DNA of 64,000 nt from Undaria pinnatifida (Eukaryota; Sar; Phaeophyceae; Laminariales; Alariaceae). Made by a program: the position numbers and the translations under genes. A model generated the notes under the pieces. It saw only the letters and a list, made by a program, of their open reading frames with translations, was not told the origin of the DNA and made no database searches. Positions 11,045 to 21,375 of the stretch are shown here, one piece after another (position 1 is the first letter of the stretch; the number at the start of each line of letters is the position of its first letter). The stretch spans positions 2,597,109 to 2,661,108 of the forward strand of contig JABAKD010000015.1 in assembly GCA_012845835.1 (NCBI GenBank). Direction: 5' to 3'.

Positions 11045-11105
11045 CAGCTTCTGGACAAGCCGTAGTCAGTCACAGGTGTCGTCCCTTCTCCCCCCCCGGT
11101 CCTTG
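11045..11105 (-). repeat. SINE-body fragment
   Basis: Matches the 3' body of the SINE at 12906-13223 and the sequence at 52610-52680 through the words CTTCTGGACAAGC, GTCACAGG and GTCCCTTCTCCCCCCC. No tRNA-like head is attached. Confidence 0.5.
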
Positions 11106-11212
11106 CCTTCAATTGCATGATATCTGCTGCCAGGCCACAGGTATATGCACATTATTCTTGGTTTGCACGTATTGATATACGAGATTACAACAGCTACCTG
11201 ATACCCCGTATT

Positions 11213-11335
11213 TTGGTTGTTGTTGTCGTTGTTCTCGCATAATCGAGTCCGTGGTCACAGGGCAGGCTCCAGTCACTCTGGAGCTGAGGAATACCCAGGG
11301 AAAAACATGAACAAACCAAAGGTGGTACACGCATG
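11213..11335 (-). repeat. Family R 3' end, copy 5
   Basis: Short, severely truncated copy from the (TTG)n end to GGTGGTACACGCATG; family S sequence follows. Confidence 0.7.
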
Positions 11336-11428
11336 TTATTAAACATGAAAATACACTCCAGCTGTGAGATCGAAGATTTTGTCGAAACTCATATTTGCAA
11401 GCTGTGTGTGATACTACTCCGATCGCGC
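11336..11428 (-). repeat. Family S fragment
   Basis: ACACTCCAGCTGTGAGATCG through to ACTCCGATCGCGCG, matching 7325-7400. It again sits directly beside an R copy. Confidence 0.6.
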
Positions 11429-11563
11429 GTTGTTGTTGTTGTTCTCACATTAAGTCGCATAGTCAAGTCCGTGGTCACAGGACAGGCTCCAGTCACTCTG
11501 GAGCTGAGGAATACCCCAGGGAAAAACACACACAACCCAAGGTGGTATACGCATATTATACAC
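11429..11563 (-). repeat. Family R 3' end, copy 6
   Basis: Second truncated R end within 220 bp, with its own (TTG)n run, ending near GGTGGTATACGCATATTATA. Confidence 0.7.
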
Positions 11564-11614
11564 TTCACGCACAGGATATCACCTCATTATCTTTCGAGAG
11601 CCATCCATGCTGCT

Positions 11615-11810
11615 GTGTTCCCCCCCCCCCCCCCCGCCTCGAACGCCCCCTTCTTCCCCATCACCCGCACCTTCGCCTAGACCTAGCACCACACGTATAA
11701 CAAACCCCTCACCTAAAGCCGTCCCCCCCCCCCCCCCCCCGCCCCCACCCCCCACCCTCCCCCCCCAACCCATCCCAACCCCACCCCCTCGAACACTCCA
11801 CCCTCTCTTT
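11615..11810. repeat. Poly-C low-complexity block
   Basis: Long C-runs with scattered A, T and G. The proline-rich or glycine-rich reading frames here are compositional and should not be read as proteins. Confidence 0.8.
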
Positions 11811-11879
11811 ACTCACTGATTGTACGAATTACCCCAGGATATACATGATAAACTGATGTATTATTTCCAAAAATGTCAC

Positions 11880-12376
11880 ATTTATCCTCTCAAAATAATG
11901 TTTAGTTTCCAGGCACATATTGAGCTGCCCCCCCCCCCCCCCCCCCCCCCCGCCCCAACCCCCCCCCCCCCCCCCCCCGCCCCCAATAATATACTGGTGC
12001 CAAAACCGTCAGATTTATCCCCTCGAAAGGATTTATAGCTTACATGCACAAATTGCCCCTTCCCCCCCTCCCCCCGCCCCCCTCCAAACCCGCTCGCTTT
12101 TGATCAAAACCAGGCCCCCCTTTCCCTTCACAGCTGTCAGATTTTGTCCCCCTCAGAAACGGGTTTTATAGTTTCCGCGCACAGACTGACTAAAATCACC
12201 CTGTTGACCCTGATAGCTACACTGTAGTTGTAAGGGGAGTCGCCGACCTATATCCTTAATGAGGACACACAACTCGTAATGCGCGCGATCGGAGTATCAC
12301 ACACAGCTTGCAAAGATGAGTTTCGACGAAATCTTCGATCTCACAGCTAGAGTGTATTTTCATTTTTATAATATAT
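11880..12376 (+). repeat. Family S repeat, copy 3
   Basis: Three diverged units of the TTATCC..., GTTTCC..., GCACA type separated by C-runs (11930-11985 and 12060-12080), then the block containing AGTCGCCGACCTATATCC and CGATCTCACAGCTAG, ending at an R copy. Confidence 0.65.
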
Positions 12377-12899
12377 CACAGCTGACGCAATTCATGTCTC
12401 CACCAGAAACATATAAAAGTGAAATCGGGAGTCAGGCTACGATGTGCGAGGTCCAGGCCGGTGCATTCGTCTAACTACTCACGCCTGGAGAAACCAACTA
12501 TTCCGATTGCTACCCAAGGAAGACTACCACGTATATATTACACGTAGTATCTATCACTACGCATACGCACGACAGGCGTAAGTCAATTGGAGAAAAGAAA
12601 CAAAGAATAGGAAAGAAGATAAAGGAAAGGAAAGAAAAGAGAAGAAAAACGAAACAAAACGAAAAAGGCAAGAAAAGAGAAGAAAAAGACAAGAAAAGCA
12701 AGAAAAGACAAGAAAGCAAGGAAAAAAGAAGAATAGAAGAAAGAAAAAAGAAAATGAAAAAGAAAAGGAAGAAAAATGTCATGCTAGCAGACCCTAGGAA
12801 CTGGCTAAGGATAGCATTGGGCTAACAGAGGGTATCACGTCCATCATCAATGGCACCTACCTGGGAGAGAACGCAACATGGCGAAGAAGTCAAGGCGGT
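12377..12899 (-). repeat. Family R copy 7, interrupted by a SINE
   Basis: Nearly full R copy, with a 190-base A/G tract at 12590-12780, running to GAAGTCAAGGCGGTCTTATG. The copy at 15823-16400 continues from the same point as GTCTTACGCTATGTTGTGAC, and here that continuation is found at 13224 after the SINE. R therefore extends to about 13310 in this copy. Confidence 0.8.
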
Positions 12900-12905
12900 C
12901 TTATG

Positions 12906-13223
12906 TTTTTTTTTTTTTTTTTTTTTCGCACGCTTCTGCTTTCAGCTTCTGGACAAGCGGTGGTCACAGGCGTCGTCCCTTCTCCCCCCCGGTTCTTTCC
13001 TTCAATTTTTATCGCGCATAGGGTTCAGCACTCCCACTTCTCGTCGATTTTTCATCAAATGTTGCTTGCTCACGCTCTCGCGCTTTCCGCAAGTCAATTT
13101 GTGCACATGAAAAAGTCCCAACGAATTTATACGAGTATGCACTCGGCGGGGCTCGAACTCACGAAACTGACCTATACCAGGCTCGAGGTTAACCTGATAC
13201 GCCACCGGGGCGACCGGCATGTA
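12906..13223 (-). mobile_element. tRNA-derived SINE with poly(A) tail
   Basis: On the minus strand it begins with a tRNA-like head: an A-box-like TGGCGTATCAGGTTAACC and a B-box-like GAGTTCGAGCCCC, roughly 50 bases apart. A body of about 200 bases and a run of some 20 A residues follow (plus-strand T-run 12906-12926). It is flanked by the 6-bp repeat CTTATG (12900-12905 and 13224-13229). The copy of R at 16245-16280 shows the unoccupied site. Body fragments recur at 11045 and 52610. The head does not fold as a complete tRNA because the 5' acceptor strand does not match, so it is not a tRNA gene. Confidence 0.8.
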
Positions 13224-13310
13224 CTTATGCTATCTTGTGATGGCCATTGGAAGGCCCACAGCTTTCAATACGATAATGGCCAAACCCAGACTTCAGTCTT
13301 TTGGGCATGA

Positions 13311-13430
13311 CGCTCCCCCTTCCCCCCCTTGCCCCTTCCTCCCTTTCCCCCTCCCTCCTCCCCCCCTCCCCCCTCCCCCCCCTCCCCCAGGCCCCTCCCC
13401 GCCCCCCCCCCTTCCCCCTGCCCCCGGCCG
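13311..13430. repeat. C-run low-complexity block
   Basis: Pyrimidine block between the LINE C-terminal coding relic and the sequence shared with 16255-16400. The glycine-rich tail of the minus-strand reading frame comes from this block and is probably not real protein. Confidence 0.7.
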
Positions 13431-14918
13431 CTTACAGATGCCAACGGTGGATGGCGCTGCCGCAGCCTTTGCGCGTCGCTCTGCAGCTTTGCGTCTCTCC
13501 GTTTCATGCCAATTCCGCATGAACAACTCGGCTCCCTCCTCTGCTCTTCGAAACCATCTGCCAGCCTTCTGAGCATCCTTTCGCCATCCTTCGAATTTCA
13601 TTCCAAAGACCGACATATCCTCCTTCAGATGATCCATCCAGTCTTTCTCTTGCCCCCCTGAGTAGCCCTTACCCCCAACAAACTCCCCAAACATCACCCT
13701 CTGTGGCAGACGCTCCTCCCCCATACGTGCCACGAATCCCGCAAACAAAATCCTCCGTTTGCGCACTATCGCCTCAACGCTCTCGGAATCTGTCTGGGCA
13801 AGCGCGTCGGCGTACGATAGGGTGTGGTCGTCGCGCTTCCGTTTCCGCCATCCGAGGCATCGGAGGAGCATGGAGTGATGAACCCGTCGTAGCCTGCCAT
13901 GATCCGGCTTGTTCGGGCTCCACGTCGTGCAACCGTACAGCAGTGTCTCGACTACCTCAGCTTTCAGCAACCGCACCTTCAACCGTAAACGCACACCCGG
14001 GCGATCATAGATTTCCATCTTGTGCCGCTGGAAGCACGCCCAGGCCCTCTGAAGACGCCGCGTTATTTCAATGCTAAGGTCTCTGTCTGCGGTGATAGCC
14101 CCGTCCAAGTATACAAACTGGATATTTTGTTTGTATACCTGGCCGGCTGCATTGATCGTGAAGGATACCTTCCCCCCGCTTTTGGTTTCCAGTCACAATA
14201 TCTTTGTTTTTGCCTCGGATACTGTAAGCCCGAACGACGAGCACGCAGTCACGATCGCCGTCATCATCCTCTCAGCCCTTCTGATGATCGCGATACGATG
14301 CCCGCATCGTCCGCGTACAACATACCCCACAATCTCTGCACCCCCTCCCCCTCCTTCCCCCTCCGTCCGTCGACTTTGCCTGTGCGTGAAGTGCCCTTCT
14401 TCTCGCCTTCCTCCTTTCGTTGGAGCTGCACCATGTTGTCCGTGATGGCTGCATCAACGAGGAAGCGTTTCTCGGCCACACGCAGTACCGCCGTGAAAAA
14501 CATGTTAAACAGCAGTGGCGCGAGCACGCATCCTTGCCTTAGACCTTGCCCCACGTCGAACTTATCCGAGCACTCTCCATCATCCAGCCGCACGCATGCT
14601 TGCGTACCGTCGTCGTGGAATTGAAGGATGACGGCGAGCATTCCCGGTGGCACGCCAAAACGAGCAAGGACATCCCACAAAAGGCTTCGGTCGACCGAGT
14701 CGTATGCTTTGGTGAGGTCGTCAAAGCACATGTACAAGGGGGTGTCCTTCTTCCGCGCCAGTTCCTGCAGTCGTCGTACTACGAACATCATGTCAACCGT
14801 CGAGCGTTGGGGTCTGAACCCACACTTTGTTCCTCCGGCTGAATGTTCTCGCGTTCGCAATAGTCACTCAGGCGACCCGCGATGACTTTGAGGAGTACTT
14901 TGCCGGCTATTACTGGGT
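13431..14918 (-). pseudogene. LINE-1: decayed non-LTR reverse transcriptase
   Basis: Minus-strand remains of a LINE ORF2, truncated at its 5' side near 14918. In order: an upstream piece reading [12 protein letters not shown]-like; a one-base shift near 14830; the palm domain with [48 protein letters not shown] and the catalytic MLYADDAG. A shift near 14264 and a stop near 14193 follow, then the long C-terminal thumb/connection region (13431-14108) with LLKAEVVETLLYGCTTW, RRVHHSMLLRCLGWRKR and TLSYADAL. The endonuclease is absent. Motifs are intact around the active site, so decay is moderate. The family is a telomere-distal, insect/alga-type LINE by general appearance only; the clade was not determined. 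Confidence 0.9.
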
Positions 14919-15430
14919 GTGTGTCCTCATTAAGGATATAGGTCGGCGACTCCCCTTGCAACTACAGTGTAGCTATCAGGGTCAACAGGGTGATGTTAGC
15001 CAGTCTGTGCGCGGAAACTATAAAACCCGTTTCTGAGGGGGACAAAATCTGACAGCTGTGTAAGGAAATGCATCCGTTTATCAAGTGAACCATGTAGGTC
15101 GAATAATCGGCGAGGGGAGGGCGTAGTTTTGAAGGACGTGGGGGCCTTGTTTTGATCAAAAGGGAGCGGGGTTGGAGGGGGGGGGAAGGGGGGGAGGGAG
15201 ACGGGGAGGGGGGGCGGACGGGCGGGAAATTTGTGCGTGAAGCTATAAATACATCTGACGGTTTTGGGGGAAAAAAAAGGGAATGCACCAGTTTATCATG
15301 GGGGGGGGGGTTGGGGCGGCGACGGGGCGGGTGGGGCAGCTCAATCTGTGCGTGGAAACTATACATACATTCTTTCAAGGGGATAAATGTGATGGTTTTG
15401 GAAAGAATATACTCAGTATATCACATCTGA
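14919..15430 (-). repeat. Family S repeat, copy 4
   Basis: Reverse complement of S copies 1 and 3, with three units separated by G-runs (15178-15230 and 15299-15340). It directly abuts the 5' truncation point of LINE-1 and family R at 15430. Confidence 0.65.
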
Positions 15431-15447
15431 CGCAATTCATGCCTCTT

Positions 15448-15822
15448 TGTTAAGGAATTAGTGGGGTATTAGTCCGTTTGACCACTTGCACAAGGTTAAC
15501 CAATGGCCTACCCAAACTAAGCCTTATAACACTCCCCCCCCCTGAAACATGGGGATAGCAGGTCGGCCGGATATACGGCGGACCTCTGTCAATATCCAAG
15601 CCGTTTCATTTCCTGGGGATACCAAGGAGAGTATTTTTCAAGTTCGACATGGGGAAAATCTGAAAAGTTTATTATTGTGGATGGTGGGGATCGAAACCAC
15701 GACCCAAAAACCCATGGTCTGTCGACGACGCCATTTGTCAAGGAATTAGTGGGGTATTAGTCCGTTTGATCACTTGCAAAAGGTTAACCAATAGCCTCCC
15801 CAAACTAAGCCTTATTATAACA
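15448..15822 (-). mobile_element. Miniature LTR retrotransposon, copy B (complete)
   Basis: Terminal direct repeats at 15736-15822 (upstream, with a 3-bp internal duplication) and 15448-15531. It is inserted in family R between GCCTC and ACCAGAAACATATAAA, where intact R copies are continuous. The 4-bp flanks TCTT and TCTA differ by one base. The primer-binding-site region, T-arm-like block and G-run are arranged as in the other copies. Confidence 0.9.
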
Positions 15823-16400
15823 TCTACCAGAAACATATAAAATTGAAATCGGGAGTCAGCCAGGCAGTGAAATCGGGAGTTAGCCTACGATGTGCCAGGT
15901 CCATACTGGTGCATATGTCACACTACTCGCGCCTGGAAAAACCGACTATATATCGCTTGCCACCCAAGAATGACTACGTATATTTTGCACGTAGTACCTA
16001 TCACTACACATACGCACGACAGACGCAAGTCGATTGGAAAAAGAAACAAATAAAAGAAAAGAAGATTAAGGAAAGGAAAGAAAAGAAGGAAAGCGAAAAA
16101 CGAAAAAGGAAAGGAGAACAGAAAAGACAAGACAAGCAGGGGAAGCAAGGAAAGGAAAAGAGAAAAAAATGTCGTACTAGCAGACCCTAGGAACTGCCCA
16201 AATATGGCATTGGGGAGAGAACGCAACATACATGGCGAAGAAGTCAGGGCGGTCTTACGCTATGTTGTGACGGCCATTGGAAGGCCCACAAATTTCAAGA
16301 CGATGATGGCCAGACCCAGACTTCAGTCTCTTGGGCATGACGCCCCCCCTCCCCCCACATCCCCCCCCCTTCCCCCTCCCCCCCTCCCCCCTTTGGTATT
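15823..16400 (-). repeat. Family R copy 8 with extended 5' side
   Basis: From ACCAGAAACATATAAAA through a 130-base A/G tract to the conserved GGCATTGG...GAGAACGCAACAT block, then GTCTTACGCTATGTTGTGAC and on to C-runs at 16347-16400. The last 145 bases match the sequence next to LINE-1 at 13224-13330, which links R to the 3' side of that LINE. Confidence 0.75.
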
Positions 16401-17322
16401 CTATTATGACCTTTACGGAGCCTAAAATGAGAACCAAGCGTTATCTCCAGAACCATGTATGTGGTGTATCAGAGAACCGAAATGATCCTGCGAAACCCCT
16501 TGGCCAGCCCTGTGAGAGGAGCTCGTCAGAACGGTCATGCTCCATCTCATGCCTTCGGGTGGGCGCAAAAAGCGATATACGCTGGCTCTATGGGGATTTC
16601 TCTAGATGCTGGCTACCGAGGCGATGCCGAGGACTTCCAGCCTGAGCGACAGCTCATTCGAAGGCTGCTGTACAGCCCCACAGGACTGTCATTTTTTTTT
16701 TTTTTAATTGTACATAATTGGTTTGCTTTCTAAAAAAAACCGTCCGTTCTCATTTTAGGCTCCGTTCCCATTTTTCAGAAAACTCTGTTAACTTTGATGG
16801 AGTTGGCGGTACGACGGTAGAAAGCGTTTTTGTGTCCTTCCCGTAAAATTGAAGTTTCCACCCTGATATTATGCCTGCAAGAACCCAGTACCTGGTATGT
16901 GAAGTTGATATTTATTTATTGATTGACGTACATTGCTGGTAGGATGCTTGATGAAAAATTCGCTTTGAAAGAAGACATATTTTAAATTTTGTTTTAAACA
17001 GGTAGGTATATTAATAGAGTAGGTAGGTATGTAGAATGCTGGCTTCCATAATAGTTAGTTGAAGAAACAGATGTCCTAATCAAAGTGTCCTTTACTACCA
17101 ACGCGTGTTGAGAGCTTGGTATGGGCTAAGAGAGCAGAAGATCGAAACTGGATGAAAAAAATGTGGCTTGACTCCGGAGTGGAGGAGTTATATCTTAGCT
17201 GATACGAAGTATTTTTTATCAATGTCCGAGAATCAAACTCGGGTCTTCTTTGATACTAGTAGTTACACTATTTTTAATTTGCCTGGGGCATGTTGAAAAC
17301 GAGAGTATCTATAATACATCAG
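16401..17322. other. AT-rich unique sequence
   Basis: No repeat family or gene recognised. A T-arm-like inverted pair (CCGAG...CTCGG) around 17223-17240 on the minus strand resembles part of a tRNA but has no convincing partner arms. Confidence 0.45.
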
Positions 17323-18016
17323 GGTTGTGCACAGGCATAAACCAGCAGTAAACCAACACTCCACCTACCTGTGTGCACGTCATGATAACGTTCATCCAAA
17401 GCGCACCACCATCCGATTCGTGCCTATTCAAACAAGATACTCGTACATGCCTCAAGTATCCAATGTCAATTTCACAACAATAATACTGCCTCTACTCTAA
17501 AAACCGGAATATTGATGCCCAACGCCGTACCTAGCGGAAATTGAACCGCAGTAGTAATCGAAACGGAAATCGCTCGTGAGAATATGGGCGATCAAGAGTG
17601 CAGTAGGATGAATCCGTGTAAATCCAGAAAGAAAACTCTCGAATGTGGTTCAACAAACCAAGCCCGAAACCACCAGTAATATCTCACCTCAAGTTATCAT
17701 ACTCCCAAGCCTGCGGTCAAGCAAAGTCAATGCTGAATTCAAGATAAAAATACCAGGTACCAGGCATCAAATTTCGTCGTCCGCTCCTCGAAGACAACCA
17801 ATCAATACTGTTCCCCAAATTTTTATACTTCCAAATCTTCGATCGAGCAAAATACTGGTGGTATGATGTGTGTGACTGCATAGAATCTACGGGGATGGTG
17901 GAGGAAAACTATTAATATGATTGGCGGTCACAAGCTTCGAAATGTTCGACCTGATCGCTATCATGACGTACGTGCACACAGGCAGGCGGAATGTTGGTTT
18001 ATGACTATGCACAAAT
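17323..18016. mobile_element. TIR element of about 700 bp
   Basis: About 60 bp at the left end (GTGCACAGGCATAAACCA...CTGTGTGCACGTCATGATA) is repeated inverted at 17958-18016 (TATCATGACGT...TGGTTTATGACTATGCACAA) with a few differences. There is no coding capacity between them and no clear target duplication. The sequence just beyond the right end (GCACAAATCTGATTTA) also occurs at 4018, so the boundary there is approximate. Confidence 0.65.
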
Positions 18017-18037
18017 CTGATTTAGTACAAGGGCTCC

Positions 18038-18069
18038 GCATGGGCGCCGGCATTCGCCGGCGCCCATGC
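18038..18069. other. Perfect 14-bp GC-rich hairpin
   Basis: GCATGGGCGCCGGC is followed by the 4-base loop ATTC and its exact complement. The inverse sequence context at 1560-1625 has a shorter 10-bp hairpin at the same place, so this belongs to a repeat. It is not followed by a T-run and is not called a terminator. Confidence 0.8.
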
Positions 18070-18647
18070 TTCGGGTAGGGCACGGCAGCACTTCGACAAC
18101 TTAATTAAGGTGTAGTCTGTCCGATTTGGCATTCATTGAACTTTGAAGTAATGCCAAGAGTTCAATACGAACATGGGATTATGAAAGTCATACTTTGACA
18201 GAAGAAAAACGTAATATTTTACAACAAAGAAGGCAAGGATGGGCGAAACACACTAGGTTAAATCCGCCGTCAAGTAAAAGTCGGCGTCTATCGAACAAAA
18301 GTGCCGAAAAGAGTATTGAGAACCTGCGTCGCCTCTAGGCGAAACGAAAGAGGCCTTGGCATTAATGAAGAGACTGCACTGCTGTCCCCGTGGCAATGGA
18401 GGTTCGAAGTCGACAGGCTGCATTGTCGGTTTGCATCAAACGTCGACATGGGGCCAAATCAGCCGGCGAGGTTTTGGAAGAAGATTGCTTTGTTACGTGA
18501 AGGCTGTCGCATTGATTGGTCTGCGTGGTTGCGGGCGAGGAGGAAAACGAAGAAGAGGAGGTCGATCTCTCGTTGCGGCGGCGTTGTCTAAGATAGGTGC
18601 GGGGGTGGCTTTGCTCGTACGGGAGGTTGGCGTTGCGCTTCTTCTCT
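18070..18647. other. No assigned gene; possible coding relic
   Basis: Two overlapping plus-strand open frames of about 100 residues (18301-18591 and 18356-18682) lie in a G-rich stretch. Neither resembles a known family and codon usage is not convincing. Probably non-coding. Confidence 0.35.
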
Positions 18648-18786
18648 GGAAGGCGTTGGACAGCGCCCTTCGAACAAAGTGACTTGACCGAGAAATCCTA
18701 CAGCACTGCCCACTGAGCTACTTAATCACTTGACTCAGTCAGTGGGTAGTGCTACATGACATGTTACACTACCAAAATAACCATTC
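18648..18786 (-). repeat. tRNA-like repeat unit 1
   Basis: 139-bp unit, repeated at 18855-18993 with few changes and a 68-bp spacer. On the minus strand it carries a perfect A-box-like TAGCTCAGTGGG (18709-18720) and, 33 bases on, a B-box-like TGTTCGAAGGG (18666-18676). No complete cloverleaf is seen, so it is a tRNA-derived repeat rather than a tRNA gene. Confidence 0.6.
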
Positions 18787-18854
18787 GTGTTTCTTTCACC
18801 TTCCGTACGTAGTACGCGTTCACGATCAGGTATATATATAAAAGGGGACGACAT

Positions 18855-18993
18855 GGAAGGCGTTGGACAGCGCCCTTCGAACAATGTGACTTGACCGAGA
18901 AATCTTACAGCACTGCCCACTGAGCTACTTAATCACTTGGCTCAGTCAGTGGGTAGTGCTACATGACATGTTACACTACCAAAATAACCATTC
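18855..18993 (-). repeat. tRNA-like repeat unit 2
   Basis: Near-identical second copy of 18648-18786 in the same orientation. A further partial echo (CAGCACTACCCA...CAGTAGTGGG) lies at 19055-19105. Confidence 0.6.
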
Positions 18994-20155
18994 ATAATGT
19001 CGTCAGCGCGCACGCTCGAAAACGACAAATATGAAGGCGGTGAGAACTCACGACACAGCACTACCCAATGTCACGTGACTCAGTAAGTCAGTAGTGGGTT
19101 ATTCTAAAATACCAACCAAATACTTTTGCGAGTTCGTCAATTATTTTTCACCGACTTCGTAAGAGGGATCTCCGGAGCTTTCCCCTCTCCACGTACTACA
19201 GTGAGTAGTACTCAGGAGAACACTAACAGCTCTTCGAGGCCGCCATGAAAAAAGTGACGCCGGGAAAAAAAATAGATTCAAATTTGGAAATGATGCCAAT
19301 TTGGAAATGCTGTCCCCTTTTTATTTGTTCTAGCTCTACATTTTGCCAAGATCCAAGAACAGCTCGGGCGTATACCGCCCAAATACAAAAAGAAACGCAC
19401 TTCTCTCTTGTCTCGCTCAGCGTCCGTCCGCGCGTTTATACCGCTGTGGCGGGCTGTTGTTGCAGGCAACGTTACCTGGCCCATGCCGTGCATGCCTCGT
19501 CCCACACCCCAGGCAGCTGGTGCCCTACGCTGCTCTGGGTCTCGGACGGGACGGGACAAATAACCTTGCTTCGTTTCGTCTCGAGTCTTGGGCCCTTGAT
19601 GACTCGAGTGTGGAAATAACAAATAACGCCATGTTCAGTTTTAGACAGCACCAAGTGCCCACAAATGTCGCGATATAGAACAAAGCGCCAAATACCTAAA
19701 TATCAACGTACGCGGAGTTTTAGATATCATGAATAACGAACGACCGCGACGGCAGAGCACGGCAAAGCATAGCGCTTCGCTCTGCTGAGCTAGCGTTGCG
19801 CTGCGGTGCGCTGCTGAGCTGAGCCGCAGGGCACTGCACGGCGCTTCGTTGCTGTGAGCTATAGCGCTGCGATAGGGTGCTGGGCGGTGTGGAGCTGATG
19901 AGCCAAGCCAAGATCTCAGCCGATGAAGCTTCGGCAAGGACAAAACAAATGATGGGAATCAAAGAAAAGCCAATGCTGGACCGTTCCGCAACTAAAGCAC
20001 AGGCGGCAAATTAGCATCAAATGGTAGGAAGTTCAACTTACTAGACAAAAAAGAAAAAAAAATCGCGAAAAAGTTCAAGATCGTGTTGGCAGAAAAGCCA
20101 AATTTGCAGGAAGCAGCTGAAAGGTCAAGAAACAGGCAATATTTCAGTTGTCGTT
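18994..20155. other. No gene seen
   Basis: Mixed sequence. The stretch 19740-19880 is built of short GCTGAGCT/GCGCTGC words. The block at 19380-19440 (CTCGCTCAGCGTCCGTCCGCG) resembles 22210-22240. No open frame looks like a real protein. Confidence 0.4.
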
Positions 20156-20545
20156 ATTGTTGTTGTTGTTCTCACATTATCTCGCATAGTCAAGTCCGTG
20201 GTCACAGGACAGGCTCCAATCACTCTGGACCTGAGGAATACCCTAGGCAAAAACACAACAACCCAAGGTGGTACACGCATAAATCACAGCTGACGCAATT
20301 CATGCCTCCACCAGAAACATATAAAAATGAAATCGGGTGTCAGTCTACGATGTGCCAGGTCCAGGCCGGTGCATACGTCTCATTACTCGCGCCTAGAAAA
20401 ACCGACTATACCGCTTGCCACCCAAGATAGACTACCACGTATATATTACACGTAGTATCTATCACTACGCATACGCACAACAGACGCAAGTCAATTGGAG
20501 AAAAGAAACAAAGAACATTAGAAGAGAAAGGAAAGGAAATGGGTT
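20156..20545 (-). repeat. Family R copy 9
   Basis: Good-quality copy from (TTG)n to the start of the A/G tract, which is cut off at GGAAAGGAAATGGG. The sequence beyond is different, indicating an insertion or rearrangement at 20545. Confidence 0.75.
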
Positions 20546-20579
20546 CATGGGGCCAAGAAAAAGAAAAGAAAAATACATT

Positions 20580-20840
20580 TTGGGGGTTCTACCGTCGAGT
20601 CTGCCACCAGAACGGGATGTGACGTGGTTATTCGACGGTCTACAGCAGTACTACGAACGGCTTCTGATACCCCCACCGAAGCACGGACTACCGGCCAATT
20701 ACGCGATCGACAGCTGGCCGTGGTTGTCACGTGTCTCTGTGTTGGGGGCCCCTGCCCTGCCTCTTGTTGGCTCTTGTTTGTGTAAAACCTGCGGTGTGCT
20801 CGATGGTCTCACGGCAGCAGCACACCAGAACGTCCGCTTG
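20580..20840 (+). CDS. Unassigned possible coding fragment
   Basis: Within a frame open from 20415, residues from about VLPSSLPPERDV through DGLQQYYERLLIPPPKHG to AIDSWPWL look protein-like, unlike the surrounding repeat translations. There is no start codon of its own and no recognised domain. It lies directly after the break in R copy 9, so it may be a scrap of a mobile-element gene or an exon. Function unknown. Confidence 0.25.
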
Positions 20841-20912
20841 TACGACGTATCATTCTTAAGGAAATGTAATATTCTTTTCTTCATCAATATGAACATAACA
20901 CGGTTGTTACTT

Positions 20913-21375
20913 ATTGGACAGAGTGATGCGTGTACGACTAAACTTGCCAACGGCACTCGTACTGCACTTTGGGCTATCTGCTGTGGTTCTGGTTGCTACT
21001 AGTTGCTGCAGTATGTGCTAGAAGTTTCGCCCTTCGGCTACTGCTGCTACACCTGATGTTGTGTGTTTGCCAATGTCGTCAGTTGGCGTTCATGCTCGTC
21101 GTACATACTGCTGTTCTCACCCAGTACCTACGGGTTTCCTCGTACCTCAACCGTACGACGACGAGCTCAAAGCACAAGGAAGGTGACATGAAATGGCATG
21201 GACAATGGTCACATAGAAGCGAGCACAGCGGGATAGTTCGCTGCGAATCAACCACACTCGTTCATGCCTACAGCAGAGGCTGCCTGGAGTGTCAGCGGCC
21301 GTGCTAAAGCCAGGGCCAAAGGCCGAAGAGACGGCTCTTCTACCTGCTTCGTTTTGTCTCGAGATTCTGTTATAT
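20913..21375 (+). repeat. 463-bp tandem duplication, unit 1
   Basis: Direct repeat with 21376-21833. The two units differ by a few substitutions and small indels. Each contains the same leucine-rich 79-112 residue open frame, which looks compositional. Recent local duplication. Confidence 0.85.

Noticed and set aside
11607-12038. Polyproline open frames
   Set aside because: Produced by C-runs; run lengths are probably also unreliable in assembly.
13139-13222. tRNA gene
   Set aside because: A and B boxes are present but the acceptor stem does not pair, and it is continuous with a body and poly(A) tail, hence a SINE head.
13293-13430. Gly-rich C-terminus of the LINE-1 frame
   Set aside because: The frame simply runs on into a G-run block after the recognisable LINE C-terminal domain.
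17217-17275. Possible tRNA on the minus strand
   Set aside because: Only a T-arm-like hairpin (CCGAG/CTCGG) is present; D-arm, anticodon arm and acceptor do not form.
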